From contig JAMYWO010000120.1 in assembly GCA_024220525.1 (NCBI GenBank), positions 103,598 to 127,226 of the forward strand: a DNA stretch of 23,629 nucleotides, read 5' to 3'. Each line of letters begins with the position of its first letter. The first letter of the stretch is position 1. A model generated the notes under the pieces. That model did not search any database and was not told the DNA's origin. It saw nothing but the letters and a program-made list of their open reading frames with translations. Positions 9,721 to 20,000 of the stretch are shown here, piece after piece. Source of the DNA: Cochliopodium minus (lineage: Eukaryota > Discosea > Himatismenida > Cochliopodiidae). A program made the position numbers and the translations under genes.

Positions 9721-10036
9721 TTTTTTTAATTTTAAACAAATTGTATTTTTGAATAAAACAAAATGAAAGATGAGAGTGTCAAGCCAACTTAAACACAAGT
9801 ACTCCTAAACTAGAGTTTGCTTTATCACGGTTTGCTTTTATCTAATCTCAACAATCCTTCTTGTTTATGATTCACAAAGTCTTTGGAGAGAAAAAGGATT
9901 AATTCTTTTGTATTATATTCGGAAATCACTATGTTCCGATGATCCAATAAAAGTTGAATTCAAAAGTTTTACTATAATCATTTATTCACAAAAAAAATCA
10001 ACAAGAAAAAAAAAAATAGAGGGATAATTCTATTCT
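9721..10036. other. Gap between saposin-like and Rho genes, with a coding-like stretch
   Basis: These 316 bases lie upstream of the saposin-like gene and downstream of the Rho gene, both minus strand. A minus-strand stretch at 9825-9959 has 44 open codons with protein-like composition (HRNIVISEYNTKELILFLSK) but no ATG and no upstream splice acceptor. It is listed as a possible gene remnant. The rest is A/T-rich spacer with the saposin promoter and the Rho 3' end. Confidence 0.4.
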
Positions 10037-11105
10037 TTAAAGTATTGTACAAGTCTTTTTCTTCTTTGTAACAATCTTCTTTTGCATAATATCCCTTCTT
10101 TCTTGAGCATATCTGGCAGAATTTTCAAAAACTGAAACTAGACCAGATTTAGTAAAAGCGGAACACTCATAATAGGCAGCTGCATTGAATTTCTCTTTAA
10201 TTTCGATTCCATCCTCGTAGGTCATGATGGTATTTCTTTTAAACATAGGATCATCTCTTAAATCGGTCTTAAGTCCAACAATTATCTTTTCTATTGTTAA
10301 AGAAATCAAAGGATAATAATCGAAATTTTTAAAACGAAGATTATATTAAATTTAATATATTAATCCTCAAATTGAATTTATTATTTTATAATTCCCCTCA
10401 CCTGAATTTGGGCAGTAATGATGCAATTCTTGGATCCATTTGGTCCCTATGTTGGTATAACTGTCAACATCTACGACAGAAAAACAAACCATGAACCTAT
10501 TTAAAAATATAACAATTGTAAAATAAATGGAGAACAATCAAATTTACAAATCTGTATCCGGATAAGATAAAGCTCTCAACCTTCTATATTCTTCTTGACC
10601 TGCAGTATCATAACTGAAAAATATATAAAGTATTGTTAAAAAATAATTTAATGATTCAACATTTTGTTTGAATTTACAGTTCCAATGAAATCTGTTTATT
10701 ATCAACAGTCAAGCAGGTGAGATGATTTTCGAAAACTGTGGGTACATAATCTATAGGAAACCTATTATTTTTCATTTCAATAATTTATTAGATTGTCATC
10801 TAATAAATATGTTTCTATAATTTGCTTTTAACTGGAATTTATTTTATATTTTTGTTGGATCTTCAATTTTAATTTGACAAAATGATTTTTTTTTTTATTT
10901 TTACCTATTTTCTAAGAGGGATATTATTAATTTGGATTATTTCTTGAATATATTATCAAAATTTCTCATACCGACGAATGAAATGAGAAAAGCTTATTTG
11001 GATTTTAAAATAAATATGTCAAAAAGGTTAAAAAACTATTTTTCTATTACCAGTCTTCCCAATACCACCATCTCCCACGCAAACCAATTTTAAATTTGGA
11101 TTCAT
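10037..11105 (-). CDS. Rho-family small GTPase, 193 aa, 7 exons
   Basis: Exons (minus strand): 11051-11105, 10972-10992, 10905-10911, 10678-10761, 10548-10613, 10402-10496, 10037-10290; all phases agree. Family motifs are in order: P-loop GDGGIGKT (residues 11-18), switch I FPIDYVPTVFEN with the essential Thr, switch II DTAGQEEYRRLR, VGLKTDLRDD (the Rho-type base-recognition loop with K-x-D) and ECSA. The tail KKKKTCTIL ends in a CAAX box whose Leu predicts geranylgeranylation, so the protein should sit on membranes and steer actin. It is most like Rac/Cdc42-type proteins. The third exon is only 7 nt (AAAATAG) and supplies residues E and N plus parts of two split codons; without it switch I cannot be read. 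It is divergent from the orphan gene at 11335. Confidence 0.92.
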
Positions 11106-11334
11106 TTCTTTTCTTAAATATAAATACTACCTTGTAATATTTTTTTAAATTTTTTTTAATTATTTTGAATTTAAAATAGATTTTGAACTAAATCTTTTTT
11201 TAAAATAATACTTCCAAAAATAGGATCTTTTGTTGAAAGAATGAATTAAGAACTTCACTATAAATTAAGTTGGTGAATCTTTTTGTAATCTTTCAACCCA
11301 AATACCCTATTTAGTTTCCCAATAAAATAAAAAA
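11106..11334. promoter_or_regulatory. Divergent spacer, Rho GTPase / orphan gene
   Basis: The 229 bp between two divergent starts must include the promoters of both genes. It is A/T-rich with T-tracts near the Rho start and CAATAAAATAAAAAA directly before the plus-strand ATG. No further motif is clear. Confidence 0.4.
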
Positions 11335-12414
11335 ATGGGAATGGGATTTGATGATCTTATGCCCAAAGATTTTGAACCAAGAGTAGATAAGAGACATGAA
11401 TTTGATTTGCCTTGGGAATCATCAATTTTCCAGCTTAGCAAGAAATATTTTGAGGTTACCAAAGAAATGGTATTGAATATCTTAAAATCTTCAACAAGAT
11501 ATGAGATTTATATGAGGAGATTGTTACATAAAGCATTTATGAACTTCAAACAAAAATCAAATGTTGAATCTGATGGTGAATTTTTTTTTTATTTGATATA
11601 TTTAATATCCTTCCCAAAAACCTTGAAAATTTGTTAGATTGAGCCAATATTAATCAACATATACAATGATATGATAATTTGGCGCAGATTAAATAAATCT
11701 CACAAAAAAAATTTTCATCTATTCTTAATAAATTTAAATTTTGATCATTTTCAAAATCTGATTGAAAACAATATTATGATAGATTATGAATTCAGTGAGG
11801 GAGCATATTTTTTTCTGATGTTATCATCTGATCCTCTGATGGTGATGGGATCAATCGTCCACATAATCTGGAGATCACACAAAACTCCGTTTGAAAACGA
11901 AGAGTTTTTGGGAAAGGATCTTTTCCTCGAAGTGGTGAAGAGATACTCCTTAGAACAAAAAGATCCGCCCCCTCCGCTACCAAAAGACATCAACGAATTG
12001 GATGATGAGGAAGACATCCATCCTATGTTTTTATATGAAATTGTTTGCTCCACTGTGAAGAGTTATCTAAATAGTATGCAGAAGATGGTGACTGATCCTA
12101 ACTTGGAAAAGTATGGAACTGATGAAGATCCAAATCTAATAATCGAAGAAAATAAGAAAGAAATTCTTGATACCAATAAAGAAATTCTCATGGAAAATAA
12201 CACCAACAATCTGACTATTGAACAAAACAGTTTAAATGAGCGAAATTTTTTCCAAATTGAAGAGAATGAGGTGGAGTATTTCCAGGACGACACAGACACA
12301 GAACAACAAGGCGACATCAAAAATTTGGAAAATAAAGTAGAAGAAATAAATTTGGATCATGGTTCACCTCCTCCTTTGCCTTCAAGAGACAAAAAGAATT
12401 TGGAAAATAAATAA
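11335..12414 (+). CDS. Orphan protein with PPPLP motifs, 290 aa
   Basis: Two exons, 11335-11575 and 11783-12414; phases agree. The N-terminal 150 residues look globular and helical (KKYFEVTKEMVLNILKSS, MGSIVHIIWRSHKTPFENEE). The second half is acidic and Asn/Glu-rich, with two proline motifs, DPPPPLPKD and GSPPPLPSRD, of the type bound by SH3, EVH1 or profilin proteins. I do not recognise the family. It has no signal peptide or membrane span. It is head-to-head with a Rho GTPase, so a link to actin signalling is tempting but unproven. The 207-nt intron contains copy B of the dispersed repeat; an ORF reading through that repeat was rejected because only the acceptor at 11782 restores the frame. 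Confidence 0.75.
11623..11700 (+). repeat. Dispersed intronic repeat, copy B
   Basis: This copy lies inside the only intron of the orphan gene, in sense orientation. With copy C it shares TTGAAAATTTGTTAG, then CAATATTAATCAACATATAC and ATGATA. It is the most diverged of the three copies after that core. No coding capacity. Confidence 0.65.
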
Positions 12415-12456
12415 TAGAGAATAAATTGTTTTTAATAATAATTGAAAATTTTTTTT

Positions 12457-14197
12457 TCAATAAATCTTGTCAATTTTAACATTGAGGTTGAAATAGTCAG
12501 CTCTGTCATAATCGCTCTTTAAAAGTTTCACTCTCTTAACCAACCTGAGGCTTTCTATTGAATCTATGTCAGAATTCTCTATGAGACTTAATTTCAACAG
12601 AGGAGGTAAACATGACCAGTCCAATTTTTGTTTGTGTGTTATGAAGTGGCACTCTTTAAAGGTGAGAGATTTGAGTGTAGAAGCCTTCATTGAGAGTAAT
12701 GTAGATTGAAAGATTTTGCACCTTTTGAAGCAGAGTTTGACAAATTTATTTGAGAGGAGGGTTATCATACCCAACAGAATTTCTTTTGAGAGATCACATT
12801 TTTCAATTGTCATTTTCCCAATACAATCTGGGATCAACTCGAAAAATCTCTCAGATACAAGGGCCGTCTTATTTGCTCTTATTTTTTTTATCCATTTGAT
12901 GTTTTTGGGCAAGTCCTTGAATTGGTCAACATGTGTAACTAACAGCTGATTAAGGCTTATAATTTTAATATTACAAGGTAAGTTCTCCAAATCAGAAATG
13001 GAGATAGTTTCTTCATTGAAGCTTTTCCAAGAGAGCATTTCTAGAGTGAGAGGAAGATATTCAGAGATAGTTTTAGGGTTAAAGGTGATATCAGTGTCAC
13101 TAATAGAAAGATTTTTTATTTTTGACTGAGGAAGCAATTTCAAACTGTTTTCTGATCCGAAATTAATCAGAAAGTTTGGCAACATTGTCAGGTAGAAATG
13201 GGAAATCAGAAAAGTTCATATCAGTGAGAAATATTTCGTCTATTTTGGTTGAATTTTTCAAAAATTCTTCCAAGTTATTGAATTTTGAAGAAACACAACA
13301 GAAATATTTGAGTTCTGATAACCTTTTAGGGAGATTAATTAAAGGAAAATCTCTCAAACTGAGTTCCTCTAAAAATTCGGCTTTATCTAAAAGTTTCTCA
13401 ATTTTCAACGGAGTTTTGTCAGAGTTTGTAGGGAGCGCATTGGTTAGGTCCAATATTCTAAGGTAACGCGCAAACCAAGCAATGCCCTTGATTACAATAT
13501 CTTGACAGTCGTTGAAATAAACGAAAAGGCTTTTTAGACTTCTACAATTTTTAAAGTCTAAAAATAGTGTCGAATTATTTAAGCTCAACTCCAATTCTTC
13601 TAAATGCTGCGACCCTATGATCTTTAAAAATAAAATTATTTAAATAATTTTTAAAAAAGTTAAATAAAGTTGAAAATTACTTTTAACTTATTAGTGGATG
13701 TTGCTTTCAAAGCGAATTTTTTTACTTTAGGGAAAGATCTGAAATCCAAATAGTCGATTCCATTTATTTTTGCTTCAATTCTCTCTAAGTTCTCCAGTTT
13801 CCTTATTTGCATAAATGAGTAAAACATGAAATCTAACCCATTCAACTCTTTGATTATTTTTGGGATATTTTCTGATAATGAAAGTTTGTCAACAGTATAC
13901 GAAGTTGCGTTTGGAAATTTTTTCGATAAATTCTCCAGCATTTTTAACTGTTCTTCGCGTTTGAAATGATTGCTCACTTCTTCCAGTGATATCTTGGTGA
14001 TGTATTTTGAGATGAATGCATAATATCCCCTACAGCATGCTCCAAGATAAAATATATCCCTTTTCATCAAATGAATATCAGAAATTCAAATTAATCTGGT
14101 ATTTTGTTTAAATTTACTTCAAATCTAATTTTGGAATAAGGATATTTATCACGACTGGTAAACTTATATTGAATGGGATCTTGATTTCAAAGTTCAT
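12457..14197 (-). CDS. F-box / leucine-rich-repeat protein, reading frame broken once
   Basis: Exons (minus strand): 14118-14197, 13681-14059, and 12457-13621. Residues 1-50 form an F-box split by the first intron (SLPVVINILIPKLDLKDIFY, then LGACCRGYYAFI). Long irregular leucine-rich repeats follow, with recurring LP-x-N/L-hydrophobic turns (LPKRLSELKYF, LPDNVAKLS, LPCNIKIISL, LPKNIKWIKK), like the FNIP-type repeats of amoebae. F-box/LRR proteins recruit substrates to SCF ubiquitin ligases. The third exon is open in one frame to a stop at 13163 and in another from about 13185 on; both sides fit the repeat pattern. Either one base differs (mutation or sequencing error) or a 58-nt intron with a GTTGCC donor is spliced. 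I favour a frame break because that intron would remove a repeat-like segment. It converges on the orphan gene, 42 bp apart. Confidence 0.75.
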
Positions 14198-14309
14198 TTT
14201 TTTTTTTTTTGAAATTTGGATTGATCATGATTGATTTTGTTTCTTTCAAAGATCATTCTCAAATATTTCTCAAAAAAAAAATAAAAAATAAAATTGATCA
14301 TTGTAATCC
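14198..14309. promoter_or_regulatory. Divergent promoter region, F-box gene / metzincin
   Basis: The 112 bp between two divergent starts hold a long T-tract at the F-box side, then TTGGATTGATCATGATTG, and an A-run before the plus-strand ATG. The T-tract next to a TGATCAT word recalls the spacer at 5107-5166. The role is inferred from position and repetition. Confidence 0.45.
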
Positions 14310-15855
14310 ATGGATAATTTTACAATCAGCAATCTGTGTCTTACCAATCTAATACGGACGAATGAGCAGTATAAATATCCTTATAATCATTCTATCAGCA
14401 AGAAAGATGTGAAATGGGATCGAGATATAATCTATGTATCGATATTGAAGACTAATGATTTTGAATTATTGAAATGGAATAAATATCAAGAAACGATCAA
14501 GGTAAATAATTTTTAAACAATCAAAATTATAAACATAAAAACCTTTCAAAATATTGATATGGGTTCAAAATTTCTATGTCTTAAAATTTATTTTTTAAAA
14601 TAAACATAATATCTGAAATATCTCAGATAAAGAGATTATTCAATTTGAAATTTTATGTTTTTAATTTCTATTTCTTTTCTCGGTTTTAACTTTTGGCTCG
14701 CTTAGAAAATTTACAAAAAAAAAAATAAAAAAAAAACACTTTCTCCTTTAGTTTAATTTCATTTCTTTAATCAAAATTTTCCAAAGAACTCTGTGTCCCA
14801 ATGGGAGAAACATTGCAGGATAAGATTTGAGTTTGTAAGTTACGATAATCATGACGCAGATGTGAGAATAAAAATAATAAAGGGGAGCACTTCGTGTACA
14901 TATGGGACGGGAATGGAGATTTTGGATGCGGACAGGAGGGATGCAAACATGGTTTTGGGGCAAATCAAAGATAATGACAGCGATGGAAACGTTCTTCACG
15001 AATTTGGTCACGTTTTGGGATTAGGTGATTAATTCTCAGAAAATATAAAAATTCTTTCTTTTTTTTTTTTTTTCCCAATGTATAGCAATTTATTGTTATT
15101 TTTCTTTTATTTAATTTAAATAAATTCATTTTATAAACAATTTTTTTTTTTAATTGGACAATAAAGAAACATTTATTTTTTTTTATTCAATTTAATTTTT
15201 CTGAATTAAATATTTACATTTAGAAATTTATTATTGTTATTTTTCTTTTAATTTTTTTATTTAAATAAATTGTTCTATTATCAAATTTTTTTTTTCATTT
15301 GGAAAATAAAGAAACATTTTTCTAAAATTAATTTTTCATTTAAAATTTTGTTTAGAACATGAACATTTCCACCCAAATTCAAACTGGAAAAAAGAGTTAA
15401 TCGAGTATTACTGCAAAGGAGGGATTTCCAAGGACATCCTCGAAGTCTCAAGACAATTCATCAAAGAGGAGTTCAAGAGGGACTGGGACGACCTCATGAT
15501 CAAAAATAACCTCTTGAGAATTTTGAAAGAGGAGAAATTTAATTTCTCCGAGTATGACGAAAAGTCCATCATGCATTACAGACTTCATCCTAATAAATTG
15601 GACAATTCTAAATTGTCAGAGGGAGATATTAAAAAAATCTCCGAAATGTATCCTACAAAGATCTTTAAAGATGAGTCTGTTTTGGTTGTTGATAAAAACG
15701 ATCATTCCATTTTGAACAACCAGATCGTTGTTTTGTCGCAACACGAGTTTTTGAAACTTAAAAGGAGAGCGGAGAAATATAGCAAATTAAAGAAGAAACA
15801 TGTTTCTTCTGTCCAGTCTAGTTTCAATGCTGTGAAATTCAAAAGCAATTTGTAA
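14310..15855 (+). CDS. Metzincin zinc metallopeptidase, 309 aa
   Basis: Exons 14310-14501, 14787-15024, 15356-15855; phases agree. The zinc site is HEFGHVLGLEH (H135, E136, H139, H145), the metzincin HExxHxxGxxH, completed only by splicing. It is followed by EHFHPNSNW and a Met-turn, SIMHY. The N-terminal part has the W...I.V.....A...WE....F.F layout of M12A/M10-like domains. The sequence GLEHEHxxP is common in astacin-like (M12A) and related secreted bacterial and fungal peptidases. No signal peptide or obvious propeptide cysteine is visible, so it may act in the cytosol or leave by another route, unless an upstream exon was missed. The tail after the Met-turn is Lys-rich (KLKRRAEKYSKLKKK). 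Confidence 0.85.
15088..15319 (+). repeat. Imperfect tandem duplication inside a metzincin intron
   Basis: Two roughly 90-base units (15088-15175 and 15226-15319) share TTGTTATTTTTCTTTTA, ATTTAAATAAATT and AATAAAGAAACATTT in the same order. The intron (15025-15355) is otherwise A/T simple sequence. The duplication explains most of its length compared with typical introns here. Confidence 0.6.
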
Positions 15856-15982
15856 TTTATTAAATATTTTATTTGTGAAGAATATTATTGCCCAGTTAAG
15901 TTACAGCTTTGCTCATCTCCATATCATGATAAGCAAAGGTGTAATTTCATAAATAAATTAAATTTATTTTTCAAAAAAAAAA

Positions 15983-16921
15983 ATGAAAGAAAATTCTGGA
16001 GTGATAAAAATTAATGTTACTTTGGTTGGAGATTATTCAATTGGAAAATCTTGTTTGCAAAGAAGAAAATTCGTGGGTGTATTTCCTAACTAAGTTAGGA
16101 GTAAGAATTGAAAAAATAATCCGTAAAAAATTTAATTTAAAATTTTAGTGTATTATCACGCCAATATAAGATATAACGAAAATGAAAGGAAATATCTTGG
16201 CCCTGGTTATAATCAAAATGAAAATTATAGCAGCGAAATTGTTTCAATCAAAGGAAATAAAATTATAATCGGTAAACCCTAATTTTCGTTTAGATATGAA
16301 ATCTTATCATAAGGAAAGATTTTGTAGATACAGTCACAGATAATGAGGTTTCAGATAGGTAGTTATTGTTGGAACATTGATTTGTTGGATTTAATTTCTT
16401 TCTAGATACAAAATTTATGAAAAAGCAGATATTTTCTACTTGTGCTATTCCTTTGGAAATTTGGACACATTGGAAAATTTGGAAACTAAATGGTTTTAAA
16501 AAATAGCAAATTAACTTTAGTTTAAAGTGTACATAAAAAAATAATTAAAACTCACCAAAAAAAAAAAAGGCTTCCGGAAATCATGGTTGTTAACAAAAAT
16601 CCAAAAATAGCAGTCATTTGCATGTGTATTGATATTGGTAGGCTTCTCCGAAAAAAATTCTTTATAATCAAACTAGGAAGAAAAAAAAATTTAGATGAGG
16701 AAGAAAGGAACAATATAATAAAGATGGGAAGAGAGTTCTCGGAAAAGATAAGGGCGCTGAGATTTGTGGAGTGTTCTGCAAAGGAAGACCTCGGAGTGAA
16801 CGATGTTTACAACTACGAAGAAATATACGATATGTACAAAAAAGAGGTGAAATCTGATTCCGGAATAGAAAAAGAAAAGGGAAAAGGAAAGGAAAAGGGA
16901 AAAGGATGTTTAATAAATTGA
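15983..16921 (+). CDS. Divergent Ras/Rho-like small GTPase, 215 aa
   Basis: Exons 15983-16076, 16149-16271, 16328-16358, 16406-16492, 16570-16637, 16677-16921; phases agree. The P-loop GDYSIGKS (residues 16-23) is intact, as are ADIFYLCYS (strand 4), FVECSAKED (G5) and a C-terminal CAAX-like CLIN after Lys/Gly repeats. Switch I has no recognisable Thr region. Switch II reads DTVTDNE instead of DTAGQE, so the catalytic Gln is missing. The base-recognition loop is MCIDIG rather than NKxD. GTP may be bound without normal hydrolysis. Two splices are less certain: the first donor (GTGTAT) is chosen because it avoids an in-frame stop, and the 39-nt segment 16638-16676 is open and could be exon. It lies downstream of the metzincin on the same strand, 127 bp away. 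Confidence 0.75.
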
Positions 16922-17033
16922 TCTCTTTTTTTCTATTAAAAAATTCAAATGTTTTTAAATCTAAATTTTAATAATATTTTTAAATAATAAAAGAAATATA
17001 TTTTTTTTTTTTGAACAAATGATTCGTGAGGGT

Positions 17034-20000
17034 TTAACAAATGATTCCAGTAAGATCAAGTTCCTTTTGGCTCTCCTTCACAGTAACAATGACACTGGCA
17101 TACTTCTTACCAAAATGAGCACACAAGTTGATGAAACCAGGACCATCATCCTCCTCCTCTTCAGGCTCAGTGTTGCTAACGAGTTGATTAGGTTGAGCTT
17201 TCTTCTTTCCAGACTTGTTTTTTTTGACTTTGACTTCAGATTTCTCCTTGACGATTTCGAAGAAAGATTGGCCAGACTTGTCAGTGGTGAACTTCAAAAC
17301 TTGGAACTCCTTGAAGTCGATTTGGGTCTTGGATTTGTTGAGGATCCAGTCTTTTGGCCCAACAAGGGATCCAACAGGGGGAACTTCCTTTTCATCAAAA
17401 CCCAAGAGACAGATAGTTCCATCTTTCAACTTGGAAGTCAAAACCTTTATTTAAAAAAAAAACATTAAATAAAAATTAATAAAATAAATTTTTTTTTTTT
17501 TTACCATTCCTTCAGATTTAACTCCTCCCAAGTTTGCTCCTTTCAAGTTTACGAGAACAAGGACAGTTCTGTTGAGCAATTCGCTTTCGGTGTAGAACTT
17601 TTCAAGACCAGAGACGATAGATCTTTTGTTAGTCTCTCCAACATCTTTTAAAAGATAAAAAAGTAAAAATAAATAAACGTAAATGGTATTGAAAATTTTT
17701 TTGTGAGAATTTAATCTGAACCAAATCAATTTTTATATCTCTTATCAAATAAAATTTAAATTTTAATTTAAATATCATTTGTGTATATTGATCCTTTAAA
17801 GATCTTTTTGACTGTGAACACAATTTTAATTTTAAACAAATTTTCATGATAAAATTAAAAATATAATTAAAAATGAAAAAGAAAAAAAAAAAAAAATTTT
17901 TACTGATGGACAAAACATATCTCCCACCACCTTGAGGGTGTTTCTCAACCTTTTCGATGACACCAACCTTGATTTTCAAAGAAAAAGTGATCAAAGAGAG
18001 GCAACCGAACCTCTTGTAGAACTCCTTGATTCTGATCTCAGGGATCTCGTCGACGATGGGGAAGATGTTGTCGGAGATGACGTGGCCAGCAGGGACCTCA
18101 AAGCGGGAGAACCATTTGTCGTCGGATCCCTTTTTGTCGAGCAAGGTGAGAGGTCTGTTCAACTGTTTGAGCAAAGTGTAAGAGAAAGAAGGGATGAAAG
18201 GCTCCAACAAAGTGGCCACCAAGTTAATGAGGTTGAGAATGGTGCTGATCACAGTTCCGCATCTTTGGGGGTCTTCCTTCACCAACAACCAAGGTTTGTT
18301 GCCTTGCCAGAACTTGTTTCCAAGGGAGGACAATGCAATGGCGGTGAGGAGAGGAGTCTTGAGGTCTCTGTCTTCGAGTTGCGCAATGTAAGATTCAATA
18401 TCTTTCTCCCATACATCAATATCGATCTTGTCTTGTTCAGTGAGTTCTCCCTTGGCAGGAACTATTTAAGTCAAAGAAAAATTTTAAAAAAAATTTGATT
18501 TAATGAGAAATTTAAAGTCAAGAAAAATTAAATGAAAAAAAAAAATTTTTTGAAGCATTTTTAAAAATTTTGAAAATAAAGAAAATTTAAATTTTAAAAA
18601 AATATTAGAAACCTTTAGATTCTAAACTGGCGTGAACAAATTTGAGAACTCTGTTGATAAAGTTTCCTACGTTAGCACTCAACTCCTTTGTCTTGCTGAC
18701 CAAGTCCTTCCAAGTGAAGTCAGTGTCGTTACCAATAGGACGAGCAACCAACAAATAGTATCTCCAGACAAAAGAAGGGATGTTCAACTCTTGAACAGCA
18801 TTACCAAAGACACCGATGTTTCTACTCTTACTAAATTTGCCACCCTCGTAGTTCAAATAAGAAGTGCAACTGATACCATTGACAAGTGACCAATCTTGAC
18901 CAGTAGAAATCAAAGAAGCAGGGAAGATGAGAGAGTGGAAAGGAACGTTATCTTTGCCCATGAATTGGTAGAGTTCGACGTTCTTTGGGTTCTTCCACCA
19001 TTTCTCCCATTGTTTTGTGTAGTTGGCAGTGATGGAGACGTAACCGATCGGTGCATCGAACCACACATAGAACACTTTTCCTTTATACTTTTCTCCTGCG
19101 AGATCCGGGACAGGTACTCCCCACTATTCCAATTTAAAAGGCAAAAAAGTTGATTTAATAAAAAAAAAAAATAAAAAAAAAAATAAAAAAAAAACATTTT
19201 TTGTTACAAATTAATGGAATTAAGAATTTTTTACCTTGAGATCTCTCGAGATGGATCTCTTTTCTAATCCCTTGTTCAACCAAGCGTTGGTGACACCCTT
19301 AGCTTGTTCGCTCCAACCACTCTTCGATGTTTCTTTGAACCAGTCCTCCAACTTTGGTTGCAACTTTTTGAGATCCAAAAACAAGTGATCGCTTGTTTTC
19401 ACAACAGGTCTGTTACCGCAGTTTGGCATTTGACAAACGGGATTCTTCAACTCGGTAGCATCATAGGTTCCTTGGCAAGCATCACATTGATCTCCTCTGG
19501 CTCCTTCTGCATTACAAAGTGGACATTCACCTATTTAAAAAAAAAAAATGATAAATTAAAGTTTGAATATATCAAGTAAAAAAAAAAATGATGAGATCTT
19601 GAGTAAAAGAACATAATTGGCTATAATGATCATTAAGATAATAAATTGAACCAGATTTTACCTTCAACAAATCTATCTGCAAGAAACTTTTCGCATCTCT
19701 CACAATACAATTGGTTTACACTTTCCTCAACGACCCATCCATTTTTGAAGGAATTGCTAAAGATTTCTTGCGCGATTTCTTTTTGTTGTTCTGTTGTGGT
19801 TCTTCCGTGTTTGTCGAAAGAGATATCGAACCACTTATAAATTTCAGAGTGAATCACGTGGTATTTATCACAAATTTCTGAGGGTGTGCTTTTTTCTTTG
19901 ATTGCTGCTGTTTCTGTGGCAGTTCCTATAAAAGATAGAATTAAAAAAATGGTCTCATTTGAGTATATTTTAATGGATTTTAACTAATTCAATAAGGTAT

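Noticed and set aside
11671-11782. Coding start at ATG 11671 through the dispersed repeat
   Set aside because: The segment is A/T-rich and repeat-derived; only splicing from 11575 to 11783 links both exons in phase.
17932-18498. Long plus-strand ORF opposite MetRS
   Set aside because: It overlaps the sixth MetRS exon, whose translation matches the synthetase family; the plus frame is a by-product of higher GC.
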